A DNA stretch of 64,000 nucleotides from Candidatus Paraburkholderia kirkii (GCA_001189345.1 LFKV01000016.1:35918-99917), one strand, 5' to 3'. Shown: positions 53,430 through 63,772, counted from the first letter of the stretch. The notes: generated by a model from the sequence alone, not told the origin. A program made the numbers and translations.

Positions 53430-53776
53430 TGATCGGCCTGCCTGCAAATACGCGGATCTGGATCGCCGCAGGCGTCACTGACATGCGATCCGGCTTTAAT
53501 TCGCTTGCAGCGAAGGTGCAGACAGTGCTTGAGAAGGATCCGTACGGTGGCCAGGTTTTTATCTTCAGAGGGCGCCGTGATGACCTTATGAAGGCGTTGT
53601 ACTGGAGCGATGGCGGCCTATGTCCGTTTGCAAAGCGCCTTGAGAAAGGACGTTTTGCATGGCCACGTGCTGACACTGGTGTTGTGGCGCTGACAACGGC
53701 TCAACTGGCGCTGCTTCTCGAAGGGTTTGACTGGCGCGAACCGATCGAGGCAGCACGCCCGCGCAGCGCTTTGTAA
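53429..53776 (+). CDS. tnpB: IS66 TnpB accessory protein
   Basis: Intact, 115 residues: MIGLPANTRIWIAAGVTDMR, KDPYGGQVFIFRGRRDDLMK, ALYWSDGGLCPFAKRLEKGR. Required for IS66 transposition in the family; its biochemical role is unclear. It overlaps tnpA by one base. The only whole gene of this element. Confidence 0.92.
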   Translation: MIGLPANTRIWIAAGVTDMRSGFNSLAAKVQTVLEKDPYGGQVFIFRGRRDDLMKALYWSDGGLCPFAKRLEKGRFAWPRADTGVVALTTAQLALLLEGFDWREPIEAARPRSAL

Positions 53777-53827
53777 ACGTCAGTTACCTGATGATCCGCG
53801 TGCAGCAGACAGTCGTAAACTGCTGCC

Positions 53828-54312
53828 ATGGATCTGACCGGTAGCGACCTGCCCGACGACATCGATGATCTGAAGCTGAGGATCGCGAAGTTGCGTCGCA
53901 TGCAGTTCGGTCGCAATCATCTGGAACGCGAAGAGCGCATGCACCGTCCGGCCGAAGAACGTTGCCCCGGCTGCGGTGGCACGCTCAAGCCACTGGGCGA
54001 AGACATATCCGAGCAGCTCGAATCCAAACTCGCCTGTTCGTGCTGTGACTGCATCGTGCAGGCTGCCGCGCCGAGTCGTCCAATTGACCGGGGCCTTCCT
54101 GGGCCTGCATTGCTCGCACATATCGCGACATCGAAGTTTGCCTATCACATCCCGCTCTATCGGCAATCTGTCATGTACGCGCGCGATGGCGTCGAGATTG
54201 AGTCGGGCACCATGTGCCACTGGCTGGGCAGCCAGACATGGCTGCTCGATCCGCTGGTGGACGCAGTGCGCCGCTATGCGCTCGGTGGCAGCATCGAAGC
54301 AGGGTTCCGTTG
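53828..54312 (+). pseudogene. tnpC: IS66 transposase TnpC, N-terminal remnant with deletions
   Basis: IDDLKLRIAKLRRMQFGRNH, then the zinc-binding CPGCGGTLKPLGEDISEQLE and LACSCCDCIVQAAAPSRPID and LPGPALLAHIATSKFAYHIP. Two internal gaps (after RNHLE and after SEQLE) and loss of the catalytic domain after YALGGSIEAGF make it dead. The frame runs on without a stop into the LysR gene, giving a single 465-codon chimeric frame. Confidence 0.85.
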
Positions 54313-54352
54313 CACTTTAAGTCCGTTAAAAAGCCGAGACAGGAGACGAGAG

Positions 54353-55225
54353 ATGGACCGCTTCAAGCAGATCGAGACCTTCGTGCGCGTCGTCGAGGTG
54401 GGCAGCCTCGCGGCGGCGGCGCTGGAGGAGGGCGTGTCGCCGGTGATACTCGGGCGGCGCATCGATGCGCTGGAAAAGCGCCTCGGCGTGAAGCTGATGT
54501 ATCGCTCGACGCGGCGGCTCGTCGTGAGCGAGGAAGGCGCCGCGTTTCTCGACCGCTGCAAGAATCTGCTCTCTGAATGGGAGCAGGCGGAAAACGAGCT
54601 GGCGGCCGGCCGGCGCGTGATGGGCGGACATCTGATCGTGTCCGCGCCGGCGGCGTTCGGGCGCATGCACGTCGCGCCGCACGCGCCCGCGTTCGTCGCC
54701 GACAAGCCCGAACTGCAGATGTCGTGCAATCTGACCGATCGCGTCGTCGATCTGGTGCGCGAGGGCTACGATCTGTCGATTCGCATCGGCGGGGCAGTCG
54801 ATCCGAATTTCGTCGCGGTGAAGCTGGCGAGCAATCGGCGCGTCGTGTGCGGCACGCCCGCGTATTTCAAGAAGCACGGCAAGCCGAAATCGCTCGAGGA
54901 TCTGCCGAATCACAACTGCCTCGCGTTCAATCTCCAGGGCGGCCAGAACCGCGGCTGGTATTTCCGCCGCAGCGGCAAGCTCGTGACGGTGCGCGTGACC
55001 GGCAATCTCGATTGCAACGACGGCGAGCTGCTGCATCGCTGGGTATCGGAAGGGCTCGGGCTCGGCTGGCGCTCGACGTGGGAAATCCAGCGGCAACTGG
55101 AAGCGGGCGAGCTGGAAACCGTGCTCGACGAGTTCGAGCTGCCGGACTACGATATTCTCGCGGTCTATCCGCAGCAGCGTTATGTGCCGGCGAGAGTGCG
55201 CTATTTCATTGATTATCTTAAGTAA
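54353..55225 (+). pseudogene. LysR-family transcriptional regulator, C-terminal frameshift
   Basis: MDRFKQIETFVRVVEVGSLA with the HTH (AAALEEGVSPVILGRRIDAL) and the substrate-binding domain (GHLIVSAPAAFGRMHVAPHA; DGELLHRWVSEGLGLGWRST) are complete up to YFIDYLK, then TAA. In the next frame the expected tail YADPGYWSRLLAPPGELLPE continues to 55315, so about 30 C-terminal residues were lost by one indel. DNA binding and most of the sensor are preserved; it may be active. AGGAG lies upstream of the ATG. Confidence 0.8.
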
Positions 55226-55373
55226 ATTTATGCGGATCCGGGTTACTGGAGCCGCCTGCTCGCGCCGCCCGGCGAGCTGTTGCCGGAGCACGCGCCGGCC
55301 GCTCACGGCAGATAAATGCTTGAAATCGCAGTCGAAATCGTTCGGCGAGCCGAGTCGAGAAAGCCGATCTGGC

Positions 55374-55402
55374 TTGCGAAAAGTGGCATTTCACGCTATA
55401 CT
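55374..55402 (+). promoter_or_regulatory. Promoter of the rpsF operon
   Basis: TTGCGA and TATACT separated by 17 bp, about 75 bp before the rpsF start. Close to the sigma-70 consensus, as expected for a ribosomal operon. Confidence 0.75.
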
Positions 55403-55476
55403 TTCTAGTTTATCGCTTGCCACACCGGTCCGACGCCCGGGTGGCTTCAATCCAAAAGTCAGCACAAGGAGTGAAC

Positions 55477-55848
55477 ATGCGTCATTACGAAATCGTCTTT
55501 ATCGTGCACCCCGATCAGAGCGAGCAAGTGCCCGCGATGATCGAGCGCTACAAGGGCACGATCACGTCGCACGGTGGCCAGATCCACCGCATCGAGGACT
55601 GGGGCCGTCGCCAACTGGCCTACATGATCGAGAAACTCGCGAAGGCTCACTACGTCTGCATGAACATCGAATGCGACCAGGCGACGCTCGAAGAGCTCGA
55701 ACACGCGTTCAAGTTCAACGACGCCGTTCTGCGTCACCTCATCGTCAAGATGAAGAAGGCCGAAACCGGCCCGTCGCCGATGATGAAGGAAGTGCAGCGC
55801 GAAGAAGCCAAGAAGGCGGCTAGCCAGCCGACCGAAGCGCAGGCTTGA
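55477..55848 (+). CDS. rpsF: 30S ribosomal protein S6
   Basis: Complete, 123 residues: [60 protein letters not shown]. Small-subunit protein binding 16S rRNA with S18. AAGGAG precedes the ATG. First gene of rpsF-priB-rpsR-rplI. No lesion. Confidence 0.97.
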   Translation: MRHYEIVFIVHPDQSEQVPAMIERYKGTITSHGGQIHRIEDWGRRQLAYMIEKLAKAHYVCMNIECDQATLEELEHAFKFNDAVLRHLIVKMKKAETGPSPMMKEVQREEAKKAASQPTEAQA

Positions 55849-55906
55849 GGACAGTTACGAACTGTCAAGCCACCAGGGCTCATTTGCGTAGGACTCGAGC
55901 AATCTC

Positions 55907-56206
55907 GTGAACCGGCTGCAACTGACAGCGAGCGTCGTGGAACGCGAACCGGTGCGGTACACCCCCGCCGGCATCCCGATCGCAAGCTGCACGTTGCAAC
56001 ACGCGGCAGAAGTCGTCGAGGCGGGCATCGCCCGAAAGATCGAACTGACACTGCAGGCCGTCGCGGCCGGAGAAGCGAGCGGCAGGCTGGAAAGCTGTCC
56101 GATGGGCGTCGAAACGCGCTTCACCGGCTTTCTGGCGAAGAAAAGCCGTAACGCCCGAACCCTGGTGTTTCACATCACAGAATTGCAGGACATTGGAAAG
56201 GACTAG
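55907..56206 (+). CDS. priB: Primosomal replication protein N
   Basis: Complete, 99 residues from a GTG start: [62 protein letters not shown]-fold, single-stranded DNA-binding protein that acts in PriA-dependent replication restart. Its place between rpsF and rpsR is the conserved one, and the stop lies 2 bp before rpsR. Confidence 0.95.
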   Translation: MNRLQLTASVVEREPVRYTPAGIPIASCTLQHAAEVVEAGIARKIELTLQAVAAGEASGRLESCPMGVETRFTGFLAKKSRNARTLVFHITELQDIGKD

Positions 56207-56208
56207 TC

Positions 56209-56484
56209 ATGCCCCGCCCAACTGGTAAGAAATTCGACAAGCGTCGTCAGCAACAAAACCCGCTCTTCAAGCGCAAGAAGTTCTGCCGCTTCACGGCAGC
56301 CGGCGTCGAGTACATCGACTACAAGGACACGGAAACGCTGAAGGACTTCATCGGCGAAAACGGCAAGATCACGCCGGCTCGTCTGACTGGCACGAAGGCG
56401 CACTATCAGCGCCAGCTCGACACGGCGATCAAGCGCGCGCGTTTCCTCGCGCTCCTGCCGTACACCGACCTGCACAAGGCCTAA
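56209..56484 (+). CDS. rpsR: 30S ribosomal protein S18
   Basis: Complete, 91 residues: [40 protein letters not shown], then [20 protein letters not shown]. Binds S6 on the 30S platform. Intact. Confidence 0.97.
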   Translation: MPRPTGKKFDKRRQQQNPLFKRKKFCRFTAAGVEYIDYKDTETLKDFIGENGKITPARLTGTKAHYQRQLDTAIKRARFLALLPYTDLHKA

Positions 56485-56512
56485 TCAGACGACGCAACAA
56501 GGATAGCCAAAA

Positions 56513-56968
56513 ATGCAAATCGTTCTTTTGGAAAAGGTCGTCAACCTGGGCAACCTCGGCGATATCGTCAAGGTCAAGGACGGCTACGCACGTAACTTCC
56601 TGATCCCCGGCAAGAAGGCTCGCCGCGCAACGAAAGACGCGATCGCCGAATTCGAAGTGCGCCGCGCCGAGCTCGAAAAGGTCGCCGCCGAAAAGCTGGC
56701 AGCCGCGCAAGCGCAAGGCGAAAAGCTGAACGGCTTCACCGTTCAGATCTCGCAGAAGGCCGGCGTGGACGGCCGTCTGTTCGGCTCGGTCACGAACGCG
56801 GACATTGCCGAAGCGCTCAAGAAGCAAGGCTTCGCCGAAGTGGAAAAGGCGCAAGTGCGCCTGCCGCAAGGCCCGCTCAAGATGGTCGGCGACCATCCGG
56901 TTCACGTGGCGCTTCACACGGACGTTCTGGTCGACGTCACGGTGTCGGTGCTCGGCGAGCACGCGTAA
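56513..56968 (+). CDS. rplI: 50S ribosomal protein L9
   Basis: Complete, 151 residues: [40 protein letters not shown], a long connecting helix rich in Ala/Glu/Lys, and the C-terminal domain ending [13 protein letters not shown]. Binds 23S rRNA at the base of the L1 stalk. Last gene before the terminator at 57004. Confidence 0.97.
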   Translation: MQIVLLEKVVNLGNLGDIVKVKDGYARNFLIPGKKARRATKDAIAEFEVRRAELEKVAAEKLAAAQAQGEKLNGFTVQISQKAGVDGRLFGSVTNADIAEALKKQGFAEVEKAQVRLPQGPLKMVGDHPVHVALHTDVLVDVTVSVLGEHA

Positions 56969-57003
56969 GTTTCACGCGAAGCATCGAGCCTCGCGGCGCA
57001 AGA

Positions 57004-57040
57004 AAGAAGGGCAGGAACCGCACGGTTCCTGCCCTTCTTT
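57004..57040 (+). terminator. Intrinsic terminator of the rpsF-rplI operon
   Basis: AAGAAGGGCAGGAACCG, short loop, CGGTTCCTGCCCTTCTT followed by TATTTG. A long perfect stem between rplI and dnaB. Confidence 0.9.
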
Positions 57041-57091
57041 ATTTGTCTGAGCGTTGTTCCAAAGCGCCGATTTCATCGATAATTCCACCCT

Positions 57092-58480
57092 ATGAACGCT
57101 CCGTCCAAAGACCCGCAACTCGATGCGCTGAAGGTTCCGCCTCACTCGATCGAAGCCGAGCAATCGGTGATCGGCGGCCTGCTGCTGGACAACGCCGCAT
57201 GGGACCGCATCGCCGACGTGATGGCGCAAAGCGACTTCTACCGCTACGACCACCGCATCATCTATGAGCATATCGGCAAGCTGATCGCGGCGATGCGCCC
57301 GGCGGACGTCATCACCGTCTACGAAGCGCTCAACATGGTCGGCAAGGCCGAGGAAGTCGGCGGCCTCGCGTATCTGAACGCGCTCGCGCAGAACACGCCG
57401 AGCGCGGCCAACATCCGTCGCTATGCCGAGATCGTGCGCGACCGTGCGGTGCTGCGCCGGCTGGTGTCCGTCGCCGATGAAATCTCCGCCGACGCTTTCA
57501 ATCCGCAAGGCAAAGAAGTCCGCCAGATTCTGGACGAAGCCGAATCGCGCGTGTTTTCAATCGCCGAGGACGGCGCGCGGGGCACGCAGGGATTTCTGGA
57601 GATCGGGCCGCTGCTCACGCAGGTCGTGGAGCGCATCGACACGCTCTATCACACGGCCAATCCGAGCGACGTCACCGGCATACCGACGGGCTTCGTCGAT
57701 CTCGACCGCATGACTTCGGGCATGCACGGCGGAGAGCTGATCATCGTGGCGGGGCGTCCGTCGATGGGCAAGACGGCATTCTCGATGAACATCGGCGAAT
57801 ACGTGGCGGTAGAGTACGGCTTGCCCGTCGCCGTGTTCTCGATGGAAATGCCCGGCACGCAACTGACGATGCGCATGCTCGGCTCGGTCGGCCGGCTCGA
57901 TCAGCATCGCATGCGTACCGGCCGCCTCACCGACGAGGACTGGCCGAAGCTCACGCATGCCGTGCAGAAAATGAGCGAGGCGCAGCTTTTCATCGACGAA
58001 ACCGGCGGCCTGAATCCGATGGAACTGCGCTCGCGCGCGCGGCGTCTCGCGCGCCAGTGCGGCAAGCTCGGCCTGATCATCGTCGACTACCTGCAGCTGA
58101 TGACCGGGTCGAGCACCGGCGAAAACCGCGCCACCGAAATCTCCGAAATCTCGCGATCGCTCAAGAGTCTCGCGAAGGAGCTCGACGTGCCGATGATCGC
58201 GCTGTCGCAGCTGAATCGCGGTCTGGAGCAGCGGCCGAACAAGCGCCCGATCATGTCGGATTTGCGCGAATCGGGCGCCATCGAGCAGGACGCGGACGTG
58301 ATCCTCTTCATTTACCGGGACGAAGTCTACAACCCCGACAGCCCGGACAAGGGCACCGCCGAGATCATCATCGGCAAGCAGCGTAACGGTCCGATCGGGC
58401 CCGTGCGCCTGACCTTCCACGGCCAGTACACGAAGTTCGACAACTTCGCCGGCGTACAGAGCTTCTACGGCGGCGAATAA
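57092..58480 (+). CDS. dnaB: Replicative DNA helicase
   Basis: Complete, 462 residues. The N-terminal DnaG/DnaC-interaction domain (PPHSIEAEQSVIGGLLLDNA) is joined by a linker to the RecA-like motor with Walker A GRPSMGKTAFSMNI, Walker B GLIIVDYLQLM and SQLNRGLEQRPNKRPIMSDL. Hexameric 5'-3' helicase of the replication fork. Its position after rplI is conserved. No intein or lesion is seen. Confidence 0.97.
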   Translation: MNAPSKDPQLDALKVPPHSIEAEQSVIGGLLLDNAAWDRIADVMAQSDFYRYDHRIIYEHIGKLIAAMRPADVITVYEALNMVGKAEEVGGLAYLNALAQNTPSAANIRRYAEIVRDRAVLRRLVSVADEISADAFNPQGKEVRQILDEAESRVFSIAEDGARGTQGFLEIGPLLTQVVERIDTLYHTANPSDVTGIPTGFVDLDRMTSGMHGGELIIVAGRPSMGKTAFSMNIGEYVAVEYGLPVAVFSMEMPGTQLTMRMLGSVGRLDQHRMRTGRLTDEDWPKLTHAVQKMSEAQLFIDETGGLNPMELRSRARRLARQCGKLGLIIVDYLQLMTGSSTGENRATEISEISRSLKSLAKELDVPMIALSQLNRGLEQRPNKRPIMSDLRESGAIEQDADVILFIYRDEVYNPDSPDKGTAEIIIGKQRNGPIGPVRLTFHGQYTKFDNFAGVQSFYGGE

Positions 58481-58620
58481 GCCCTCTTGCCGCATCCGCT
58501 GTCAAGCCCTCCGCCCCCGCCGCCGCGCGTCACGCACGCACGGTGCGCCGGGTGGTGCGCGCAGGTACAATATGTCAGTTTGATGTCTGTCTCAAAATTG
58601 ACCCATTTAACGGGATTTTC

Positions 58621-59247
58621 ATGTTCGGTCGTTTCATGCCCACCGACGGCAAATTCTTCGAGATCTTCAACGCGCACGCGAAATGCATGGTCGATGCAAG
58701 CCACGAGCTCGAACGGCTGATCGACAACCTCGACGAAGCCGAGGTGCACAAGCAGAACGTCCAGGCGAACGAAAAGTGCGCGGACAAGCTCACGCACGAA
58801 ACCATCGATCTGCTGCACAAGATCTTCATCACGCCGCTCGACCGCGACGAAATCCACAAACTCACCACGACGATGGACGATATCCTCGACCTGATGGAGG
58901 ACGTCGTCACGGCCATTTCGCTGTACGACGTGCGCGCGGTAACTTCGGAAGCGAGCCAGCTCGCGCACATCTGCACGGCGACCTGCCAGCGCGTGCAGCA
59001 GGCCGTCGAATTGCTGGCGGACATGAAGCGCGCGAGCGAGATCCTGAAGATTTGCGAGGAAATCGACCGTCTGGAATCCGATGCCGACCGCGTGCTGCGC
59101 GCGGCCATGTCGAAGCTCTTCCGCGAGGAGGACGACGTGAAGACGCTCATCAAGCTGAAGGCGGTCTACGAGCTCCTCGAGACGATCACCGACAAGTGCG
59201 AGGACGTCGCGAACATCATCGAAGGCATCGTGCTGGAAAACGCCTGA
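58621..59247 (+). CDS. DUF47/PhoU-like phosphate transport regulator
   Basis: Complete, 208 residues, all helical: MFGRFMPTDGKFFEIFNAHA, LTHETIDLLHKIFITPLDRD, LTTTMDDILDLMEDVVTAIS, LKAVYELLETITDKCEDVAN. DUF47 proteins are encoded next to Pit transporters and are thought to control them. The ATG is 112 bp upstream of the pit gap, same strand. A TACAAT box at 58566-58571 may be its -10. Intact. Confidence 0.92.
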   Translation: MFGRFMPTDGKFFEIFNAHAKCMVDASHELERLIDNLDEAEVHKQNVQANEKCADKLTHETIDLLHKIFITPLDRDEIHKLTTTMDDILDLMEDVVTAISLYDVRAVTSEASQLAHICTATCQRVQQAVELLADMKRASEILKICEEIDRLESDADRVLRAAMSKLFREEDDVKTLIKLKAVYELLETITDKCEDVANIIEGIVLENA

Positions 59248-59359
59248 TCGGGCCGTCGGCGCCCGCGCCGCGCGGCAAGCCAGCGCGCCGCGGGAGATGG
59301 CAACACCCGAACGACAAACCGGCAGCGCTTTTCAGGACCGGTCAAAACAACACCAACCG

Positions 59360-60370
59360 ATGCATTCGATTCAACTCGCCATCTGGGCAGTCGCCTTGCT
59401 CGTCATAGTCGCACTCGCGTTCGACTTCATGAACGGCTTTCACGACGCCGCCAATTCCATCGCCACGGTCGTTTCGACGGGCGTGCTCAAGCCGCAGCAG
59501 GCGGTCGCGTTCACCGCCGCGTTCAACGTCATCGCGTATTTCATCTTTCACCTGAAGGTCGCCGCAACCGTCGGCAAGGGCACGATCGATCCCGACATCG
59601 TCGATCACTACGTCGTCTTCGGCGCGCTCGTCGGCGCCATCGGCTGGAATATCGTCACCTGGGTCTACGGCATTCCGTCGAGTTCGTCGCACGCGCTGAT
59701 CGGCGGTCTCGTCGGCGCCGCGCTCGCGAAGTCGGGCTGGGGCTCGCTCAACTGGGACGACTTGCTCAAGACCGTCGCGTTCATCTTCATCTCGCCGCTG
59801 CTCGGCTTCGTGCTCGGCTCGTTCTTCATGCTGCTGGTGTCGTGGCTGTATTTCCGCACGCCGCCCTCGAAGGTCGACCGGCGCTTTCGCCGCATGCAGC
59901 TGTTTTCGGCCGGCCTGTATTCGCTCGGCCACGGCGGCAACGACGCGCAGAAGACCATCGGCATCATCTGGATGCTGCTGATCGCGACCGGCTACGCTTC
60001 GACCACGGCCGACGCGCCGCCCGTCTGGGTGATCGGCCTGTGCTATCTGTCGATGGGCCTCGGCACGCTGTTCGGCGGCTGGCGCATCGTGCGCACGATG
60101 GGACAGAAGATCACGAAGCTCAAGCCGGTCGGCGGATTCTGCGCCGAGACGGGCGGCGCGATCACGCTCTTCGTCGCGTCGTTCCTCGGCATTCCGGTTT
60201 CGACCACGCATACGATCACCGGCGCGATCGTCGGCGTCGGCGCAACGCAGAAGTTGAGCGCGGTGCGCTGGGGCGTTGCGGGCAATATCGTGTGGGCATG
60301 GATTCTGACGATCCCGGCGTCCGCTGTGCTCGCCGCGGCCGGCTGGTGGGTCGGCCACCGCTTCCTGTAG
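59360..60370 (+). CDS. pit: Low-affinity inorganic phosphate transporter (Pit family)
   Basis: Complete, 336 residues, about ten membrane helices. The two family signatures are FDFMNGFHDAANSIATVVST near the N-terminus and LGHGGNDAQKTIGIIWMLLI in the second half; PSSSSHALIGGLVGAALAKS and PVSTTHTITGAIVGVGATQK are the paired repeat motifs. Imports metal-phosphate by proton symport. Paired with the DUF47 gene. Intact. Confidence 0.95.
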   Translation: MHSIQLAIWAVALLVIVALAFDFMNGFHDAANSIATVVSTGVLKPQQAVAFTAAFNVIAYFIFHLKVAATVGKGTIDPDIVDHYVVFGALVGAIGWNIVTWVYGIPSSSSHALIGGLVGAALAKSGWGSLNWDDLLKTVAFIFISPLLGFVLGSFFMLLVSWLYFRTPPSKVDRRFRRMQLFSAGLYSLGHGGNDAQKTIGIIWMLLIATGYASTTADAPPVWVIGLCYLSMGLGTLFGGWRIVRTMGQKITKLKPVGGFCAETGGAITLFVASFLGIPVSTTHTITGAIVGVGATQKLSAVRWGVAGNIVWAWILTIPASAVLAAAGWWVGHRFL

Positions 60371-60734
60371 AATGCTTTTTCGTCTGCGGGGTCGCGTCGA
60401 TGCCGGCCCACTGCGCGTCAAATGGCCGACCGGCTATCTCGAATATCTGTCGAAGCGGCTCGGTCTGCGCTTCCTGTGGCGCGTAGCGCAGTCGCCCGGC
60501 GCGGAAGGGTAGGCGTCCCGAGGCAGGAACGACGGCTCTGATTGCGAAAGCGCCGCTTCTCGAAGCGTTTTCGGAATTCCGCACCTTCGCGGTGCAAAGG
60601 TGGCTAGGCGCAGATCCGGAAGGCGGGCCAACTGCTCCTCGACAAGCTCGACCGCATCACGGTGCACCTGAGCACAACCGAAGCCTGAGTGCGCCGTTCG
60701 TCGCGTCTTCAGAACACCGCCCGCGCAATCCGGT
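60371..60734. other. Decayed stretch between pit and the truncated dehydrogenase
   Basis: About 360 bp. On the plus strand a short open end reads RKAGQLLLDKLDRITVHLST up to a TGA at 60686-60688, which looks like the C-terminus of a lost gene. On the minus strand PLRQIFEIAGRPFDAQWAG is weakly protein-like. Neither can be assigned. Confidence 0.35.
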
Positions 60735-61139
60735 TCAAATGATCGGCGACGAGACGCCGTCCATCGGGATGAGCGCGCCCGACACGTAGCTCGCGCGGCG
60801 GCTCGCGAGAAAGAGGGCGACATCCGCGATTTCTTCCGGCTTCGCGTAGCGTCCGAGCGGCACCTTGGCCTGGCTGTCGGCGAGCGCCTGATCGCGCGTC
60901 ACGCCCAGCCGCTGCGCTTCGAGCGTAAGCGCTTCTTCCACGCGCTCGGTCAGCGTCGCGCCCGGATTGATCGCGTTGATGCGGATGCCGAGCTTCGCGT
61001 AGTGATGCGCGAGCCCGACGGTATTCAGCATCAGGGCCGCGTTGGCCGCGCCGCCCGCGATATGAATATCCGACGCCATCTTCCCGCCCATCCCGATGAT
61101 GTTCACGATCGCGCCCGGCTCGATCTTCGGATCCTTTTT
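60735..61139 (-). pseudogene. Short-chain dehydrogenase, C-terminal fragment
   Basis: About 134 residues beginning KKDPKIEPGAIVNIIGMGGK at the repeat junction: the second half of an SDR, with GGAANAALMLNTVGLAHHYA (a subfamily lacking the usual Tyr) and RINAINPGATLTERVEEALT, ending YVSGALIPMDGVSSPII. The NAD-binding N-terminus is missing. The frame continues into the 420-bp repeat up to 61304, giving a chimeric ORF that is not a real gene start. Confidence 0.8.
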
Positions 61140-61559
61140 GAGTGTTACGTCGCGCGCGGAATGAGGAGCGGTATCTCGCGCTATTCGAGGTGAGACGGTA
61201 AGCTCCGTCGCGGGATCGGTAAGGGGAAGGACTTCCTTGGCGAACGCGCGATGCAGGTCAGGACCATGGATGCATCGTCGCGCGGTCGATGCATCGCCCA
61301 CCATGCAAACAGTCCCGGGCTCGCCGGGGCTGTTGCTCAGAACGGGTCATCGATGCGATGACGCGGTGGTGGCCTGCGCGAGGGCATGGACCACGGTTCG
61401 TAGTAGCGCCGGATCGGCTCACGATACGCGGCGCTGAACCACAGGAACCATTTCGAGAGCAGGTGCTGGATCTGCGCGGCCGCCTCGTCGGAGAGTTCCG
61501 ACAGCATTGGCGTGCGCGGTAAGTCATCCGCTTGCCGGTTTCGGGCCTTCGTGCGTCTG
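61140..61559. repeat. 420-bp direct repeat, copy 2
   Basis: Identical by eye to 8274-8693, same orientation. Its left side truncates a dehydrogenase gene and its right side joins a helix-turn-helix gene fragment of the serine recombinase module. This placement suggests it is part of the same mobile element. Confidence 0.9.
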
Positions 61560-61585
61560 ATTACCGATGAGGTGATGCGCTTCAT
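61337..61585 (-). CDS. Small hypothetical protein, second copy with altered N-terminus
   Basis: 82 codons: MKRITSSVIRRTKARNRQAD and then identical to the ORF at 8471-8707 (ELSDEAAAQIQHLLSKWFLW). The first nine residues derive from flanking DNA, so the original start is not present in this copy. Function unknown. Confidence 0.4.
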   Translation of the reverse strand: MKRITSSVIRRTKARNRQADDLPRTPMLSELSDEAAAQIQHLLSKWFLWFSAAYREPIRRYYEPWSMPSRRPPPRHRIDDPF

Positions 61586-62006
61586 CGAAGAAGCGTGCGC
61601 GACTCACGCTGGGCCGGACGTGCAGGAGCTGGTTGATCTGATTGCGGAACAGTTTGGCCTGGTGGTTCATCGACGCACCGTGGAACGCGCCCTGGCGCGT
61701 TTGAAAAAAACTGCGGTAAATCCTCCCGTAACGGCCCGCGATACCCAGTCCCTGAGCCGAAGCTACGAGATCTTGCGGCAGGAGGCTCTCGAGCCAGGCG
61801 GAGGCGGTCCGACGCTGATGCGAGGCCGTGCGCTGTTCATGTTCAAAGGCATGGCAGTCTGGAGGAAGTCTGTGACCGACGCGTTTCCGTTTAGTCCATT
61901 ATCGGTCGCGTGGCCGGGCGGGCTGAATCTGCCTGCCAGTCTCGAACAGAACCTGGTCGCCGTCGTGGCGACGATGGCAATTGCGACAGCGGAGGTGATG
62001 GCATGA
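61560..62006 (+). pseudogene. Helix-turn-helix protein of the recombinase module, 5' truncated
   Basis: Readable from ITDEVMRFIEEACATHAGPD through LIAEQFGLVVHRRTVERALA (HTH-like) to LMRGRALFMFKGMAVWRKSV and an Ala/Val-rich end; the frame stops at TGA 62004-62006, overlapping the recombinase ATG. The start lies before the repeat junction and is lost. Such a gene precedes recombinases of this type in other elements (impression), but I cannot name the family. Confidence 0.5.
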
Positions 62007-63772
62007 CCGATCAGACGCACGCGAAAGTTCAGGCCCGACATCTGAAAAGAAACGCCTACCTGTATGTCAGGCAGTCTACGTTGCGACAGCTGTTTGAGAA
62101 TACCGAGAGCACCGAGCGCCAGTACAACCTGCGACAGCGCGCGATCGCCCTCGGATGGCAAACTGATCAGGTGGTCGTCATCGACTCGGACCTCGGCCTG
62201 TCTGGCGCGTCCTCGGTTGATCGCCAAGGGTTCCAGCGCCTGGTCGCAGAGGTAAGCCTGGGCCGTGCCGGGATTGTGATGGGGCTCGAGGTGTCGCGCC
62301 TGGCGCGCAACTCCACCGACTGGCATCGGCTACTGGAGATTTGCGCACTGGCCGACTGTCTGATCCTCGACGAGGATGGCGTCTACGATCCTGCGCACTT
62401 CAATGATCGATTGCTGCTCGGCCTGAAGGGCACGATGAGCAAGGCCGAGTTGCACGTCATGCGGGCACGACTGCGCGGCGGCATCCTCAATAAGGCACGT
62501 CGAGGAGAGCTGGAGATGCGGTTGCCCATCGGCTTTGTCTACGACACGGAATCGCGCGTGCGTCTGGATTCCGACGCACAGCATCCGGCATCTCTTCCGC
62601 ACGTTTCGGCGCACCGGTTCGGCCACAGCAACTGTCAAGGCCTTCCGTAAGCAGGGCCTTCTGTTCCCGCATCGGGTCCACCACGGAGGACGCAAAGATG
62701 ATGTGCTGTGGAGCGAGCTCGAGCACTCACGCGTACTGTGGGTTCTGCATCACCGCGGTACGCAGGTGCGTACTGCTTCGGGCGCACGCGCTATCGCAAT
62801 CATCCCGACGGGCAGAAGGTCTGCGCCCGGCTGCCCTCTGAGGAATGGGTATCGCTGATCCCCGACGCCCACGAGGCCTATGTAAGCTAGGAAGAGTTCG
62901 AACAGAATGTTCAGGTGTTGCGGGAGAATGCCCACGCACTGGGCATGGATCGGGAAAAGGGAGCGCCGCGTGAGGGGCCGGCGCTGTTGCAAGGCCTCGC
63001 GATATGTGCCAATGCGGTGAGCGGATGACAGTGCGCTATCACGTCCAAGGTACACGCAGGATACCGGACTACATGTGCCAGCGCCACAGCATCAAACTTG
63101 GGCGGCCGGTGTGCCAGCATGTTCGCGGTGGAGAGCTTGACGAGGCCGTCGGCAGGTTGCTCGTGGAAACTGTCACGCCAGTCACACTTGGGGTCGCGCT
63201 TGCAGTACAGGAAGAACTTGAGAACCGCTCTGACGAGCGCGACCGACTGCACCGCCAGGAGTTTGAACGAGCACGCTACGAGGCCGATCTGGCGTGGCGC
63301 CGCTATATGCAGGTGGATCCCGCGAATCGGCTGGTCGCGGATTCGCTTGAATCGGAATGGAATCAGGCGCTACGTGCTCTCACCGAAGCTCAGGATCACT
63401 ACGAAAAGCAGCGCGAAGCTGATCGCGCAGGACTTAACGATAAACAGCGCGCAAGCATCATGACGCTCGCGAGAGACTTCCCTCGTCTCTGGAACGATCC
63501 GCGCACACCTGATTGCGAGCGAAAGCGCATGGCGCGGCTGCTCATTGCTGATGTGACTTTGCTCAAGGGTGCAGACATTTGCGTTCAGGTCCGCTTTAAT
63601 GGCGGCGCCACGCATACGCTACATGTGCCGCTGTCCAAGCCAGCGTGGATATTACGGCAAACCCCTCGCGCAGTCATCGCCGAAATGGACCGGCTTCTCA
63701 ACGAGTACACCGAGAGTGAAACGACAGAGCAGCTTAATCGTCAGGGGCGCGCCTCCGGCTGGGGCAAGCGGT
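62003..63772 (+). pseudogene. Large serine recombinase, nonsense and frameshifts, 3' truncated
   Basis: MTDQTHAKVQARHLKRNAYL, then YVRQST with the catalytic Ser, STERQYNLRQRAIALGWQTD and VMGLEVSRLARNSTDWHRLL of the resolvase domain. A shift near 62580 leads to IRHLFRTFRRTGSATATVKA (recombinase domain); another near 62765; TAG at 62888-62890 in YVSWEEF; a shift near 63005 into the zinc ribbon (CGERMTVRYHVQGTRRIPDY, MCQRHS). The coiled-coil and C-terminal part run to GRASGWGKRFIS, where the DDE-transposase remnant starts. Four or more lesions. Confidence 0.85.

Larger units (their letters stand above)
52923..54312 (+). mobile_element. IS66-family element, right end lost
   Basis: The left end begins GTAAGTGCTCGATCTG, consistent with IS66 termini starting GTAA. 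It carries tnpA, tnpB and a deleted tnpC in the usual order. The right end was not found; the sequence passes into the leader of a LysR gene near 54312. Confidence 0.75.

Noticed and set aside
60735..61304. 189-codon ORF that looks like a complete dehydrogenase
   Set aside because: Its first 55 codons come from the 420-bp repeat; only the C-terminal SDR part is native, so the apparent full gene is a chimera.
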